64,000 nt of DNA from Saprospiraceae bacterium (GTDB lineage: Bacteria; Bacteroidota; Bacteroidia; Chitinophagales; Saprospiraceae): assembly GCA_016714445.1 (NCBI GenBank), contig JADJNF010000004.1, forward strand, positions 241,561-305,560, given 5' to 3'. Shown piece by piece: positions 1 to 9,933 of the stretch (its first letter is position 1; each line of letters begins with the position of its first letter). A program made the translations under genes and the position numbers. Below the pieces are notes generated by a model. It saw only the letters and a list, made by a program, of their open reading frames with translations, was not told the origin of the DNA and did no database searches.

Positions 1-791
1 GACCCAACAAATAGTTTATCTTTATATGGAAAGATGGTCTCAATACCCCATCCCAACTGAGTGGTATTTTTGAATTCCGGATTTGAAGGAGTAGATATCA
101 GGTATGATTTTAACGAGCTTTGGTTTACAGTATACAGATAGTCATTCACAACAGTAAATCTGGCAAAGGATCCTCCTATCCCTGACGAAGAAGTATTATT
201 TCCTGTATTAATTACACTTGAATTTGGCGCTGATGACGCATCAAAATTGGCAAATCCTCCCTCAAAAAAAATCCCCCTTCCGAAATTCGGGTTATTACAG
301 TCAAGTATTTGTGTGACATTGGATTTTACGCTATAAACATAGTATAGCTGTGGATCGTAATTGATATACTGGTTGTTAAAATCCTCGATTCTTTTTACTG
401 TTTTTGGATTTGATATATCAGTAATATCTATGGCTATCAGATCTATGGCATTGTCCGCATACATAATATTATTTTTGACAGCAATATCAAAATTGCCCGG
501 AATATCATAAAAGCTGATCTTTACAGGATTTGTTTCATCTTTCATATCATAAATGTGAACACCTTTGCCTTGCTCATTGATAAACAGATATTGTTTATAA
601 AAATACATCTTCCCCGGATTCTCCAGTTTTCTGGTAACGGTTGCTTCTACATTTTTACGGAATTGAGCCTTTGTCATGTAAACAGGAGTATATTGTATAA
701 ACTCCCGCTGTTCGGTACAGCTGTCTTTAAGACATGACTGAAATAACAAAATAAGAATCAGTCCTGAAAATAAATACTTCAAATTTTTCAT
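1..791 (-). CDS. LVIVD-repeat lipoprotein, 3' end outside the window
   Basis: The frame stays open from the ATG at 789-791 to the left window edge, so about 263 residues are visible and the C-terminus is missing. The N-terminus is a lipoprotein signal: a hydrophobic stretch ending in L-F-Q-S-C with the lipid-acceptor Cys at residue 20. The body holds repeated units of the type 'GVHIYDMKDETNPVKISFYD' and 'IAIDITDISNPKTVKRIE', the pattern of LVIVD repeats, which form a beta-propeller in surface proteins. No enzymatic motif is visible. It is divergent from the PAP2-like gene at 936. Function unknown; an outer-surface or periplasmic propeller lipoprotein is inferred. Confidence 0.8.
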   Translation of the reverse strand, partial: MKNLKYLFSGLILILLFQSCLKDSCTEQREFIQYTPVYMTKAQFRKNVEATVTRKLENPGKMYFYKQYLFINEQGKGVHIYDMKDETNPVKISFYDIPGNFDIAVKNNIMYADNAIDLIAIDITDISNPKTVKRIEDFNNQYINYDPQLYYVYSVKSNVTQILDCNNPNFGRGIFFEGGFANFDASSAPNSSVINTGNNTSSSGIGGSFARFTVVNDYLYTVNQSSLKSYLISTPSNPEFKNTTQLGWGIETIFPYKDKLFVG

Positions 792-935
792 ATTCAAATT
801 TTTATACGTTTTGTGAATGTAAAGATAGACGGACATCCGATGGCTTATGGTTGGTAGTTTTTTCAATTTATTTTATCTGATACGATAAAAAATGATATTT
901 TGGGAATGTTTTCTCATATTTGCATTTCTGAAATA

Positions 936-1607
936 ATGAAGATGATAAGGATACTATCCAAATTGGTTTCTTTTATAATGCACCCGTTGTTTATCATCAG
1001 CTATGTGTTGTTTTTTCTGATGCAGGCTAATCCATATATCTTTGGGTATTCCGGACCAAAATCACAAGGACTGATATTAATTTCTATTGTGACAATATCT
1101 TTTATGTTCCCTATGATTTCTATCTTATTGATGAAAGCCCTTGGTCTGATCCAAACTTTGGAGATGAAAGATAAAAAGGAACGGATAGGCCCACTGATTG
1201 TCACAGGATTATTTTATATGTGGTTGTACGTGAATGTGAGAAATAATACGAATATACCTGATGCACTTTCATTTTTTATTTTAGGTAGTACGATATCAGT
1301 TTTTATGGCTTTGATGATCAATAGTTTTACCAAAATAAGTCTGCATACAATCGCCATGGGTGGATTGACTGCAGGTATTATGTTTATCATTTTTAACTGG
1401 ACCTACGGGACTGTTGATATTCCTTTTCCCTGGTTCAATTTTCAGCTCAGAATAAGTGACCGTCTGGTAGCTATGATAGTTGTAATATTGGCAGGAGCTG
1501 TAGGATCAAGCCGGTTATATTTGAAAGCACATAGAGAAGATGAAATTTACGGAGGCTACCTTGTGGGGGTACTATCCCAGATCATCGCTTTCAGAATATT
1601 TTTTTAG
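936..1607 (+). CDS. PAP2-like integral membrane protein
   Basis: About 223 residues with six or so hydrophobic segments. Three spaced motifs resemble the PAP2 phosphatase signature: a K-rich stretch followed by R-I-G-P (motif 1), K-I-S-L-H (motif 2, S-x-H), and near the C-terminus SRLYLKAHREDE (motif 3, S-R-x5-H-x3-D/E). Motif 1 and motif 2 are degenerate, so catalysis on lipid phosphates such as undecaprenyl-PP is uncertain. An earlier in-frame ATG at 900 exists, but a -7-like box (CATATTTG, 915-922) lies inside that extension, so I chose the ATG at 936; the ATG at 942 is also possible. dapD follows 24 bp downstream, which suggests co-transcription. Confidence 0.6.
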   Translation: MKMIRILSKLVSFIMHPLFIISYVLFFLMQANPYIFGYSGPKSQGLILISIVTISFMFPMISILLMKALGLIQTLEMKDKKERIGPLIVTGLFYMWLYVNVRNNTNIPDALSFFILGSTISVFMALMINSFTKISLHTIAMGGLTAGIMFIIFNWTYGTVDIPFPWFNFQLRISDRLVAMIVVILAGAVGSSRLYLKAHREDEIYGGYLVGVLSQIIAFRIFF

Positions 1608-1631
1608 TTAGTATAAATTGAAGTATACAAA

Positions 1632-2447
1632 ATGGAAGATTTAAAAAATCTGATAGAAAAATTATGGGATGACAGAAGTCATTTGAGCTCTCCTGGTTCT
1701 CAGGATGCCATCAGAGAAGTGGTGGATCTGGTTGATCGTGGAGTTTTACGTGTTGCAGAACCTGATGGAGATGGCTGGAAAGTCAATGATTGGGTAAAAA
1801 AAGCCATAGTTCTCTTTTTTTCAATTCAGCGAATGGAAACTATAGAAGTAGGCCCTTTCGAATTTCATGATAAAATACCTCTGAAAAAAAATTATGCAGC
1901 ACAGGGTGTCAGGGTAGTACCTCATGCCATAGCAAGATATGGTTGCTTTATTGAATCAGGAGCTATACTTATGCCTTCTTATGTAAATATCGGTGCGTGG
2001 GTTGGAAGTGGTACTATGGTAGATACCTGGGCTACCGTTGGATCATGCGCTCAGATAGGGAGACATGTACATCTTTCCGGTGGTGTAGGTATAGGTGGTG
2101 TACTTGAGCCACCACAAGCCAGCCCTACGATCATAGAAGACCATTGTTTCATTGGCAGCAGATGTATAGTAGTGGAAGGAGTAAGGATCAGAAAAGAAGC
2201 TGTGCTTGGCGCTAATGTTGTGTTGACGCAGTCTACCCACATCATTGATGTCACTGGAGATGAGCCTGTCATTTATCGTGGTGAAGTGCCTGAACGATCC
2301 GTTGTGATTCCCGGCAGTTATACAAAAAAATTTCCTGCTGGTGAATATCAGGTAAATTGTGCGTTGATTATTGGACAGCGTAAAGCGTCCACAGACACCA
2401 AAGTCTCCCTCAATGAAGCACTCAGAGAATACAATGTGGCGGTATAA
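1632..2447 (+). CDS. dapD: 2,3,4,5-tetrahydropyridine-2,6-dicarboxylate N-succinyltransferase
   Basis: 271 residues, the usual length for DapD. It transfers succinyl from succinyl-CoA to tetrahydrodipicolinate in the succinylase branch of the lysine and meso-diaminopimelate pathway, so it supplies both protein and peptidoglycan synthesis in the cytosol. An N-terminal helical region (about 1-95) is followed by a left-handed beta-helix of hexapeptide repeats, visible as repeated G-x-x-V/I units from about residue 100 to 230 (for example IGAWVGSGTMVDTWATVG and GGVGIGGVLEP). The next gene, a peptidoglycan carboxypeptidase, overlaps its 3' end by 14 bp, which links the pair to cell-wall metabolism. 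Confidence 0.96.
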   Translation: MEDLKNLIEKLWDDRSHLSSPGSQDAIREVVDLVDRGVLRVAEPDGDGWKVNDWVKKAIVLFFSIQRMETIEVGPFEFHDKIPLKKNYAAQGVRVVPHAIARYGCFIESGAILMPSYVNIGAWVGSGTMVDTWATVGSCAQIGRHVHLSGGVGIGGVLEPPQASPTIIEDHCFIGSRCIVVEGVRIRKEAVLGANVVLTQSTHIIDVTGDEPVIYRGEVPERSVVIPGSYTKKFPAGEYQVNCALIIGQRKASTDTKVSLNEALREYNVAV

Positions 2448-3777
2448 CCACTCCATAATTGTTCTGCTGAGATTAGTCTCAGTTATCATGTGTGCTTTTT
2501 GGTTTATATCCTGCGGTACTTCAAAAAAAATAACCGAGCAGACTTTTGAGCAGAAACTTTCTGTGATGCTGGATACTTCTTCAGTATTATCTTCCGGATT
2601 TACCGGATTGGTGTTGTATGATCTTGATGAAAAAAAGGTTATCTTCAGAAGGAATGAATCCAGATATTTTGTTCCGGCATCCAACACAAAAATTTTTACT
2701 TTGTATGCCTGTCTGCGTATATTAGGAGATTCGATTCCGGCACTTCATTATGTTGAAACGGATACATCATTCACTTTTTGGGGCACAGGAGACCCGACAT
2801 TACTTCATCCTTATTTTTCTGAATCAAAAACATTGTCTTTTTTGAAATCCAAATCAAAGACAAAAAAATTGTATTATTTTGATGGTCACAGCAGTATAAA
2901 ACACTACGGACTCGGTTGGATGTGGGATGATTATAATGATTATTATCAGGCAGAACTTACTCCTTTTCCTATGTTTGGCAATGTATTATTAGTAAAAAAG
3001 GACTCTCTTGGCCTGACCATTTCTCCTGAAATTTCTTTAGAGATAATGATTAAAAAATCTGGAGTAAAACGAGTCAAAAGGATGATGGAAAAAAATCACT
3101 TCGATTTCCCTGAAGCTTTGGATACATTATCAACATTTAAACAGGAAATACCCTATAAAGACGCGGCAAATGTCAATTTAAATATTTTGGAAAAACTGTT
3201 GAATACCAAAATTACAAAAATTGGAGTAAGAGCACCCGGGAAATCTAAAATTTTATTCTCTTTACAGGTAGATACAGTATATCGACGAATGATGCAAGTC
3301 AGCGACAATATGTTGGCAGAGCATCTTTTACTGCTTTGCGGCTCATCGTTGAAAGACACTATTTCAACTGATTTTAGTATTGAAGCCGTCAGTTCTTTAT
3401 TTTTATCTGATCTTTCACAAAAACCAGTATGGGTAGATGGTGCTGGATTGTCAAGATATAATTTAACCACTCCTATGTCAATCGCCACTTTATTACAAAA
3501 AATGTATCAGGAATTTCCCGAAGAGAAGTTGTTTTCTATGATGGCAGTAGGTGGAGGCCAAGGGACGCTTAATGGTATGTTTAATGAAAATAAGGAGCCA
3601 TTTATTTATGCCAAATCGGGATCTATGAGCGGTGTATACAATTTAAGCGGGTATATGGTCACATCAACCGGCAAAAGATTAATTTTCAGTTTTATGAATA
3701 ATAACTTTAATACGTCCATTTCAAGCGTTAGGAAAGAAGTAGATTACATTCTTACCGAAATAAAAGGGTTGAAATAG
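2434..3777 (+). CDS. dacB: D-alanyl-D-alanine carboxypeptidase/endopeptidase (PBP4, peptidase S13), lipoprotein
   Basis: About 447 residues. All three S13 active-site motifs are present: S-N-T-K at residues 83-86 (nucleophile Ser83), S-D-N at 290-292 and K-S-G at 394-396. Family role: trims or cleaves cross-linked stem peptides in peptidoglycan. The start is ambiguous because the frame is open upstream inside dapD; ATG 2434 gives a clean lipoprotein signal, with a hydrophobic run ending in F-I-S-C and Cys27, whereas ATG 2413 or 2371 would put charged residues ahead of it. The start lies inside dapD, so the two are probably translationally coupled. Lipidation suggests attachment on the periplasmic side, which is inference. 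Confidence 0.9.
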   Translation: MWRYNHSIIVLLRLVSVIMCAFWFISCGTSKKITEQTFEQKLSVMLDTSSVLSSGFTGLVLYDLDEKKVIFRRNESRYFVPASNTKIFTLYACLRILGDSIPALHYVETDTSFTFWGTGDPTLLHPYFSESKTLSFLKSKSKTKKLYYFDGHSSIKHYGLGWMWDDYNDYYQAELTPFPMFGNVLLVKKDSLGLTISPEISLEIMIKKSGVKRVKRMMEKNHFDFPEALDTLSTFKQEIPYKDAANVNLNILEKLLNTKITKIGVRAPGKSKILFSLQVDTVYRRMMQVSDNMLAEHLLLLCGSSLKDTISTDFSIEAVSSLFLSDLSQKPVWVDGAGLSRYNLTTPMSIATLLQKMYQEFPEEKLFSMMAVGGGQGTLNGMFNENKEPFIYAKSGSMSGVYNLSGYMVTSTGKRLIFSFMNNNFNTSISSVRKEVDYILTEIKGLK

Positions 3778-3872
3778 CATTAAATTTAGACCAGCCTAAA
3801 AATAATTTTAGATGAATGTGTTTTGGGTTGCTTTTTTTGTTGAATAGTTCTCACAATTCCATTCCTTCATAT

Positions 3873-3880
3873 TATCTTTG
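3873..3880 (+). promoter_or_regulatory. Bacteroidota -7 promoter box upstream of sucB
   Basis: TATCTTTG is an exact match to TAnnTTTG, 17 bp before the ATG at 3898. No good TTG box is seen at the expected -33 distance. A very short 5' leader is implied. Confidence 0.5.
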
Positions 3881-3897
3881 GCCAAAATTTGTACATT

Positions 3898-5115
3898 ATG
3901 AGTCTGGTTGAAATGAAAGTGCCCACCATAGGCGAATCGATTACGGAAGTTACTTTGTCCCAATGGCTGAAAAAAGACGGTGATTTTGTCAAAGTGGATG
4001 AGCCCATCTGTGAGTTTGAATCTGATAAAGCCACTTTGGAGTTTCCCGCAGAAGCATCAGGAAAATTGATATACGTAGCTAAAGAAGGTGACGATTTAGC
4101 CATTGGAGCTCTTGTAGCCAGGATAGATACATCTGTTACTTCCGGAGTTACACCTGAGCCGGTAGTACCTGTCATAAAACCGGTTGATGAAATACATAAA
4201 CCAACCGAAACTCAAAATTATGCTACAGGTCATCCCTCACCGGCAGCTGGTAAAATTCTGAGAGAAGGAAATATTGAATCAACTGCGGTAGCAGGTACGG
4301 GCAAAGATGGAAGAATTACCAAAGAAGATGCCCAGAAGGCCGTTCAAAACAAGGTCGAAGTACTTACTGCACCTTCACTTGTTGCGCCTGTAGTTCGAAA
4401 TATAGTGGCTGGGGAAAGGGAAGTCAGGGTAGAAAAAATGAGCAGAATGAGAAAGACCATAGCCGCCAGACTGGTTTCTGCCAAGAACAATACTGCTATG
4501 CTAACAACTTTCAATGAAGTGGATTTAACGGCCATCAATGAGCTACGCAAAAAATATCAGGATCGGTTTGTTGCAAAACATGGCATTAAGTTGGGTTATA
4601 TGTCATTATTTGCCAAGGCGTGTGCCAAAGTACTTATGGAAATGCCCGATGTCAATGCAATGATTGACGGAAATGACATTGTTTATCATGATTATGTGGA
4701 TATTTCTATAGCCATATCAACACCTACAGGACTGGTTGTGCCTCCGATCCAAAATGTGGAGTCTATTGGGTTTCATGATATTGAACTAAAAATAAAAGAT
4801 CTGGCAGAAAAAGCACGTACCGGAAAACTTACGCTGGAAGAAATGAAGGGCGGTACTTTTACCATCACCAATGGTGGCACATTTGGGTCACTGCTCAGCA
4901 CACCGATCATCAATGAACCACAGTCAGCTATACTAGGTATGCATGCCATAAAAGATCGCCCGATTGCTCTGGACGGACAGGTGGTCATCAGGCCAATGAT
5001 GTATCTGGCACTTTCCTATGACCACAGGATCATCGATGGAAGTACCTCAGTGACTTTTCTTGTCAAAGTGAAGGAGCTATTGGAAGATCCGATGACCCTG
5101 ATGATGGATATTTAG
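3898..5115 (+). CDS. sucB: Dihydrolipoyllysine-residue succinyltransferase, E2 of the 2-oxoglutarate dehydrogenase complex
   Basis: About 405 residues with the E2 architecture. A lipoyl domain (1-80) carries the lipoylated Lys44 in E-S-D-K-A; a hinge follows, then a peripheral subunit-binding domain at about 110-145 (SPAAGKILREGNI), and the acyltransferase core with the catalytic S-Y-D-H-R-I-I-D-G motif (His376, Asp380). The E-S-D-K-A-T lipoyl motif and overall sequence fit succinyl rather than acetyl transfer, though acetyltransferase cannot be fully excluded. The E1 (sucA) and E3 genes are not adjacent; sucD is 33 kb away on the other strand. ATG 3898 is preferred over the TTG at 3889 in the same frame. 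Confidence 0.92.
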   Translation: MSLVEMKVPTIGESITEVTLSQWLKKDGDFVKVDEPICEFESDKATLEFPAEASGKLIYVAKEGDDLAIGALVARIDTSVTSGVTPEPVVPVIKPVDEIHKPTETQNYATGHPSPAAGKILREGNIESTAVAGTGKDGRITKEDAQKAVQNKVEVLTAPSLVAPVVRNIVAGEREVRVEKMSRMRKTIAARLVSAKNNTAMLTTFNEVDLTAINELRKKYQDRFVAKHGIKLGYMSLFAKACAKVLMEMPDVNAMIDGNDIVYHDYVDISIAISTPTGLVVPPIQNVESIGFHDIELKIKDLAEKARTGKLTLEEMKGGTFTITNGGTFGSLLSTPIINEPQSAILGMHAIKDRPIALDGQVVIRPMMYLALSYDHRIIDGSTSVTFLVKVKELLEDPMTLMMDI

Positions 5116-5162
5116 GAATGAATTAATCAGATTTAAGATTAGCTGTTTAAAGTTTTGATTCA

Positions 5163-6803
5163 TTATGTTGTATTTACATCCTTAGATATTCTAGCAGAAA
5201 TGTCTTTGGATACTTTGTAATGAATCTGTTCAGCAAAATCTTCTCCTCTGTACATTTTGTAATCATACACATAGTCTACCTTCATATCTTTGAGAATTTT
5301 TGCTTCGTCATGGTAATTACAGTAAGCTGCTATTTTAAAATTTCTATTCTCAAGTTTTAAAATTTCTCTTAGCGTATTAATATTGCTGTGTACATCACTC
5401 ATAGCAAGCAATACTACCTTTACTTTTGTAAAATCTATAGTGTCCCAAAAAATACTATTGGTCGTATCTCCCCATATGATGTTTATGCCTTTATTTTTAC
5501 ATTTTTTGACTATTTCATGATTGTAGTCCACTGCAATTACGTTGGCTTTAAGTGTTTTACTCAAATACTGATAGGCGGGTTTTCCTATACTGCCAAAACC
5601 TATGACCAGATATTCAGCATCGCCTATTGATTTTGGTTCATCATCTATATACTTTTTACCTGTATTCAGCCTCATAATAGTGGGCCTGTATTTATCAAAA
5701 ATATCATGGGCATAAGTATTCAAAGGCGATGATATCAAAAACGAAACAGACATCAATAAGGCGAAAGATATGATCCACTCATTGGTGATCCATCCTGCAT
5801 TAAAGCCTACCATACCAGTGATCAAAGCAAATTCACTAAAGTTGCTAAGACTCAGAGATGCCAAAAATGCGGTTCTTGCTCTCATTTTAAATCTGGAAAG
5901 TGACATGACAAAAATGGTTCCTTTAATCAGCATGAATGGAATCAACAATAAGGTAATCAGCAGTACATTCATGGTAATGGTTCCGGTTAGTCCAATATTA
6001 ATAAAAAAAGCGACTAGAAAAAAATCTTTATAACTCATCATTCTGTCATATAGTTCGTCTGATTTTTTATGGCTAACAAGAGTCATACCTATGATCAGCG
6101 CACCAAGATCAGGTTTAATGCCCGCTAAATAAAAAGCCATGGCTCCGGTTATGAAAGTAGCAAAAAATCCAAAAATTGTCAATAATTCGCCATGACCTGA
6201 ATGCTTCAGAATATATGACAAAACATACCTGATTACATAAAGATATATCGGGATAATGAGAATACCCCATCCCGGTCTTAAATCAGAAGCAAATGTCATA
6301 AACAAGACAGCAAATACGTCCTGAATCACCAGAATCCCAATCGCTATCTTACCATGGAAAGAAGTAAGCTCACCGCGCTCTTCTAAAATTTTTACCACAA
6401 ATACGGTGCTGGAAAAACTGAGTGCAAATCCTATTAGAACAGATGATTGAATTGATAAACCAGCAAGAATATTAAGACCGGATATACTGAGCATAAAAAT
6501 AAAACCACCGATGATCAGCACCGACATGAACATATTAATACTTGCAGAAACCCAGATTTCAGGTTTAAGTATATTGTTCACTTTTATTTTAAGACCTATT
6601 GTAAACAACAAGAGCATGACACCTAAGGAAGAAAGTGTGTCTAATAACTGACTAATACTGCCTTGAGCCAGATCCAAAGAGTTAAGTATCAATCCGGTAA
6701 TTAAAAATCCTATAAGTGATGGCAAGTGAAATTTTTTCACGATAAAGCCCATCAAAAATGCGGTACTTAACCAGATGGCATCTATTAAAATTGCATCCTG
6801 CAT
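5163..6803 (-). CDS. Monovalent cation:proton antiporter (CPA2/KefB type) with RCK domain
   Basis: 546 residues. The first ~375 contain about a dozen hydrophobic segments of a Na+/H+ exchanger fold, beginning with a short periplasmic N-terminus. Residues from about 393 onward form an RCK/TrkA-N Rossmann domain, with the dinucleotide-binding glycine motif G-F-G-S-I-G near residue 400 and an acidic residue after the second strand (VIAVDYN). Family role: K+ or Na+ efflux in exchange for protons at the inner membrane, gated by NAD(H) or other ligands on the RCK domain. It resembles E. coli YbaL more than KefC because no glutathione-linked partner is nearby. It converges on sucB with a 47-bp gap. 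Confidence 0.88.
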   Translation of the reverse strand: MQDAILIDAIWLSTAFLMGFIVKKFHLPSLIGFLITGLILNSLDLAQGSISQLLDTLSSLGVMLLLFTIGLKIKVNNILKPEIWVSASINMFMSVLIIGGFIFMLSISGLNILAGLSIQSSVLIGFALSFSSTVFVVKILEERGELTSFHGKIAIGILVIQDVFAVLFMTFASDLRPGWGILIIPIYLYVIRYVLSYILKHSGHGELLTIFGFFATFITGAMAFYLAGIKPDLGALIIGMTLVSHKKSDELYDRMMSYKDFFLVAFFINIGLTGTITMNVLLITLLLIPFMLIKGTIFVMSLSRFKMRARTAFLASLSLSNFSEFALITGMVGFNAGWITNEWIISFALLMSVSFLISSPLNTYAHDIFDKYRPTIMRLNTGKKYIDDEPKSIGDAEYLVIGFGSIGKPAYQYLSKTLKANVIAVDYNHEIVKKCKNKGINIIWGDTTNSIFWDTIDFTKVKVVLLAMSDVHSNINTLREILKLENRNFKIAAYCNYHDEAKILKDMKVDYVYDYKMYRGEDFAEQIHYKVSKDISARISKDVNTT

Positions 6804-7078
6804 AAAATGGATTTTTGTAAAGATAAATTTTTTTGATCAATTTTCAAAAATCATTTGTAATAATTTATAACAATTCTTACCACAATAATAATCGCCAATT
6901 TAAAATTTGAAAAAGATATAGCAATTAGAATGTAACTCTGATTTAAAATATTCATGGTTGTAAAATATTGATTATCTGCATAATGATAATCCACGAATAG
7001 TAATTTTAATAATTTTAACCAAACATTTACCAACTTTTAAAACGATAACTACGTCTTACCTTAAAAAATAGAAATATT

Positions 7079-7456
7079 ATGAGGTCAATATTGATTTTTG
7101 CTTTAATTTTTGGACTGATAAGCTGCTGCAAAGAAGAAAATAAAGATGGTCTCGACGGAAAATGGTTTTTAATCAAAGCATCTGGGGGTTTCGCTGGTAT
7201 ATCGCAAAATTATCCAAAAGGAGATATAACCTGGTCATTTGATGATGGCGTGGTTAACATTGTAAACAATTACACAGGACAATGGAATGTCAGTCCCGCC
7301 ACAATGAAAAAAGAATATAAAGTAGTGCCAACAGTGGAGGGAAGTGAATTGCATCTTGATAACGACTATTTTGTGAATTTTCAGATTTCAAAAGACACAA
7401 TGCTATTCAATCAACTCCAATTTGCAGATGGTTTTGGTTTTGTTTTAGTCAGATAA
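7079..7456 (+). CDS. Small lipocalin-like lipoprotein, function unknown
   Basis: 125 residues. The N-terminal signal ends in L-I-S-C-C, a lipobox with Cys at residue 16, followed by a charged KEEN stretch. The mature part starts with D-G-L-D-G-K-W-F-L-I-K-A, the G-x-W strand that opens lipocalin-like domains, and then alternates short beta-strands. Many such small lipoproteins occur in Bacteroidota and none of the motifs points to a ligand. The gene stands alone between a minus-strand antiporter and the DUF5916 gene. The 275 bp upstream are very AT-rich and hold no other gene. Confidence 0.7.
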   Translation: MRSILIFALIFGLISCCKEENKDGLDGKWFLIKASGGFAGISQNYPKGDITWSFDDGVVNIVNNYTGQWNVSPATMKKEYKVVPTVEGSELHLDNDYFVNFQISKDTMLFNQLQFADGFGFVLVR

Positions 7457-7623
7457 TTTGTGCCCACCTGCCGGACAAAATATTTTCCTCTGAATAATTA
7501 ATTTTATCAAAATACATTTTGGTAGACGAATATCGTTGATTTGTAGAATTATCAAGGCTAAATTAAGAAAAAGAGCATTCGCTTTATATATTTGGGTTTT
7601 CTACGGTCAAAACAAAAGTTGTT

Positions 7624-9819
7624 GTGAAAATTCAGGTAAATATTTTGTTTGTCATTGTGCTAATAGTCATGTCATCAGCAAGATTATTGGCACAAAATTC
7701 CAATACAAATAATTATATTTACTATCTTAAACATACAGAAGAAGAGATTCTTATTGATGGTCTCGGAGATGAAAATGTTTGGAAAAATGCAGATGTAACC
7801 TCTGATTTCATACTCAATGCGCCCATCGACAATGCGCCTCCTTCCCGAAAAACTGAAGTACGATTGTTAAGTGACAATGCCAATATCTATCTTCTGGCGA
7901 CTTGTTATGATGACCAAAACTATGTCATCCAGACATTAAAAAGAGATGGATTTGGCAATAGTGATGAATTTGCCTTTTTAGTTGATCCTGTGGGTAATAA
8001 AGCCAGTGGTTATGGGTTTGGTGTTAATGCGATGGGAGCCCAGACAGAGGTTATTTTATCTCCCAAAAGTTTAGATGTAACCTGGGACAACAGATGGTAT
8101 TCAGCGGTAAGTCGACATCAGGATAAATGGATCGTCGAAATGAAAATTCCACTCAAAAGCATACGATACAAGGAAAATATCAAAGAGTGGCGAATAAATT
8201 TTCAAAGAAGAGATCCGGAAAAAAATGAAACAAGCGTCTGGTTTCCCATACCCAGACAGTTTGAACCGCATGATATTGGATTTTATGGTACATTATTGTG
8301 GCAGGATGCTCCAGCTAAACAAGGAGGAAATATATCTCTCATTCCATATGTTTCATTGCGAAATGATAAAATTTCATCTAGCAATGAAACCAAAATACAA
8401 ACCGGAGGAGATGCTAAAATAGCTTTATCTACGTCTCTAAATCTCGACCTGACTACTTTTGCAGACTTTTCGCAGGTTGAAGTGGATGCTCAGGTGACCA
8501 ATCTGACGCGATTTAATATTTTTTTTCCCGAAAGACGACAGTTTTTTATTGAGAATAATGACATCTTTAATAACTTTGGCCAAGGCGCTGACCAGGTATT
8601 TTATTCAAGAACGATAGGTCTCAACAACGAGGGGCAACCAACGCCTATTTTGTATGGTGCAAGGCTTACAGGCAATCTAAGTGAAAAACTCAGAATTGGT
8701 GCATTTAATATGCAGACCCAAGATCAGATAGGTTCTGTTGGCAATAATTTTACAGCCATGGCATTTGAACAACGAGTACTATCCCGATCAAGGATACGTG
8801 GCATTTTTCTAAACAGACAGGCATGGGATGAAGGTAAGTTTAGCCCGACTGATTATGGTAGAAATCTGGGTGGTGATATTTTATTTACTACCAATGATGG
8901 CAAAATAGAATCTACGATAGGGTATCTTCATTCTATCAAGAGTGAAAGATTTGATGATCAGAATGGCCAGATATATGGAGGAATTGCTTACAATGGGCAA
9001 AATTTTAGAGGATTTCTGGATATTCAGCATGTAGGTAAAAATTATTTTTCAGACATGGGATTCAATAGCAGAATTGAAAACTATGATCCTGAAAATGATA
9101 AACTGGTTCGAATCGGATATACAAATATTGGTTCTTTTCTGGATTATTATCATTATCCGAAGGTAAGTAAAAATGTAAATTACCATTGGTCAGGATTGGA
9201 AAACTTTGTTTGGATCAATGATGATGGATCCGGACTAAATGAGTGGTACACCAGATTGCGACATTTTATATTTTTTAAAAATACAAGCGCCTTGAGATTT
9301 CGGCTGAATAATAATTATGTCAGACTTATTTTTCCTTTTCAGATCACCGCTCCGTCTCTTCCAAAAGGCGACTACAATATGACAGAATTTAATATTCAGT
9401 ACAACAGCGATAACAGGAAGTCCTGGGTGTATGATATTTTTGCAGTATATGGGCAGTTTTACAATGGTTGGAAACATACCTACAGGGCTGGTATTACATT
9501 CAGGGCACAACCCTGGGGAAACTTCAGACTGGGAGTGGAACACAATGACATCAGATTTCCGGCACCTTTTGAAAGGAGAAAAATCACATTGGGGACAACA
9601 AGGGTGGAAATTAACTTTTCTACCAATCTATTCTGGACCACATTTTTTCAATACAATACTCAGTCTGACAATTTTAACATCAATAGCAGATTACAATACA
9701 GATTTGCACCCATGAGCGATGTATTTTTGGTATATACGGACAATTATGGTATTGAAGAATTATGGACAAATAAAAGTCGATTTGTGGTACTGAAATTTAA
9801 CTATTGGCTTACCTTATGA
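7624..9819 (+). CDS. DUF5916 outer-membrane protein with CBM9-like N-terminal domain
   Basis: 731 residues, starting at GTG 7624; the next 24 residues form a Sec signal peptide ending at L-L-A-Q. Residues about 30-220 look like a carbohydrate-binding family 9 domain (ILIDGLGDENVWKNAD; DEFAFLVDPVGNK). The rest is a long series of amphipathic strands rich in aromatic residues, ending in an aromatic-rich strand with terminal leucine, as in an outer-membrane beta-barrel; this is the DUF5916 layout common in Bacteroidota. Its substrate is unknown; a role in glycan binding or export is only a suggestion from the domain. No TonB-dependent receptor or glycosidase is adjacent, so it is not part of a recognisable polysaccharide-utilisation locus. 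A hairpin follows the stop. Confidence 0.85.
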   Translation: MKIQVNILFVIVLIVMSSARLLAQNSNTNNYIYYLKHTEEEILIDGLGDENVWKNADVTSDFILNAPIDNAPPSRKTEVRLLSDNANIYLLATCYDDQNYVIQTLKRDGFGNSDEFAFLVDPVGNKASGYGFGVNAMGAQTEVILSPKSLDVTWDNRWYSAVSRHQDKWIVEMKIPLKSIRYKENIKEWRINFQRRDPEKNETSVWFPIPRQFEPHDIGFYGTLLWQDAPAKQGGNISLIPYVSLRNDKISSSNETKIQTGGDAKIALSTSLNLDLTTFADFSQVEVDAQVTNLTRFNIFFPERRQFFIENNDIFNNFGQGADQVFYSRTIGLNNEGQPTPILYGARLTGNLSEKLRIGAFNMQTQDQIGSVGNNFTAMAFEQRVLSRSRIRGIFLNRQAWDEGKFSPTDYGRNLGGDILFTTNDGKIESTIGYLHSIKSERFDDQNGQIYGGIAYNGQNFRGFLDIQHVGKNYFSDMGFNSRIENYDPENDKLVRIGYTNIGSFLDYYHYPKVSKNVNYHWSGLENFVWINDDGSGLNEWYTRLRHFIFFKNTSALRFRLNNNYVRLIFPFQITAPSLPKGDYNMTEFNIQYNSDNRKSWVYDIFAVYGQFYNGWKHTYRAGITFRAQPWGNFRLGVEHNDIRFPAPFERRKITLGTTRVEINFSTNLFWTTFFQYNTQSDNFNINSRLQYRFAPMSDVFLVYTDNYGIEELWTNKSRFVVLKFNYWLTL

Positions 9820-9824
9820 TGCAT

Positions 9825-9865
9825 ATACCGACGAGAATTTATTTTGCAAAAAATTCTATCGGTAT
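9825..9865 (+). terminator. Hairpin after the DUF5916 gene
   Basis: Arms ATACCGA + AGAATTT (9825-9831, 9834-9840) pair with AAATTCT + TCGGTAT (9851-9857, 9859-9865), with a small internal bulge and a 10-nt loop. It starts 6 bp after the stop codon. There is no long T tract after it, so termination strength is uncertain. Confidence 0.45.
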
Positions 9866-9933
9866 TATACTCAAAATAAATAAATTATCAAACGAGATTT
9901 TCGCAAACCAACTTATTTTTAGTATACATCTAA

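Noticed and set aside
2043..2687. 214-residue minus-strand reading frame opposite dapD
   Set aside because: It overlaps the 3' part of dapD and the start of dacB, both with clear motifs; it has no recognisable domain.
5118..5165. Possible hairpin between convergent sucB and the antiporter gene
   Set aside because: Arms pair imperfectly and no T tract follows.
6851..7033. 60-residue minus-strand reading frame in an AT-rich gap
   Set aside because: Composition is dominated by AT-codons, with no motif and no promoter; best seen as chance.
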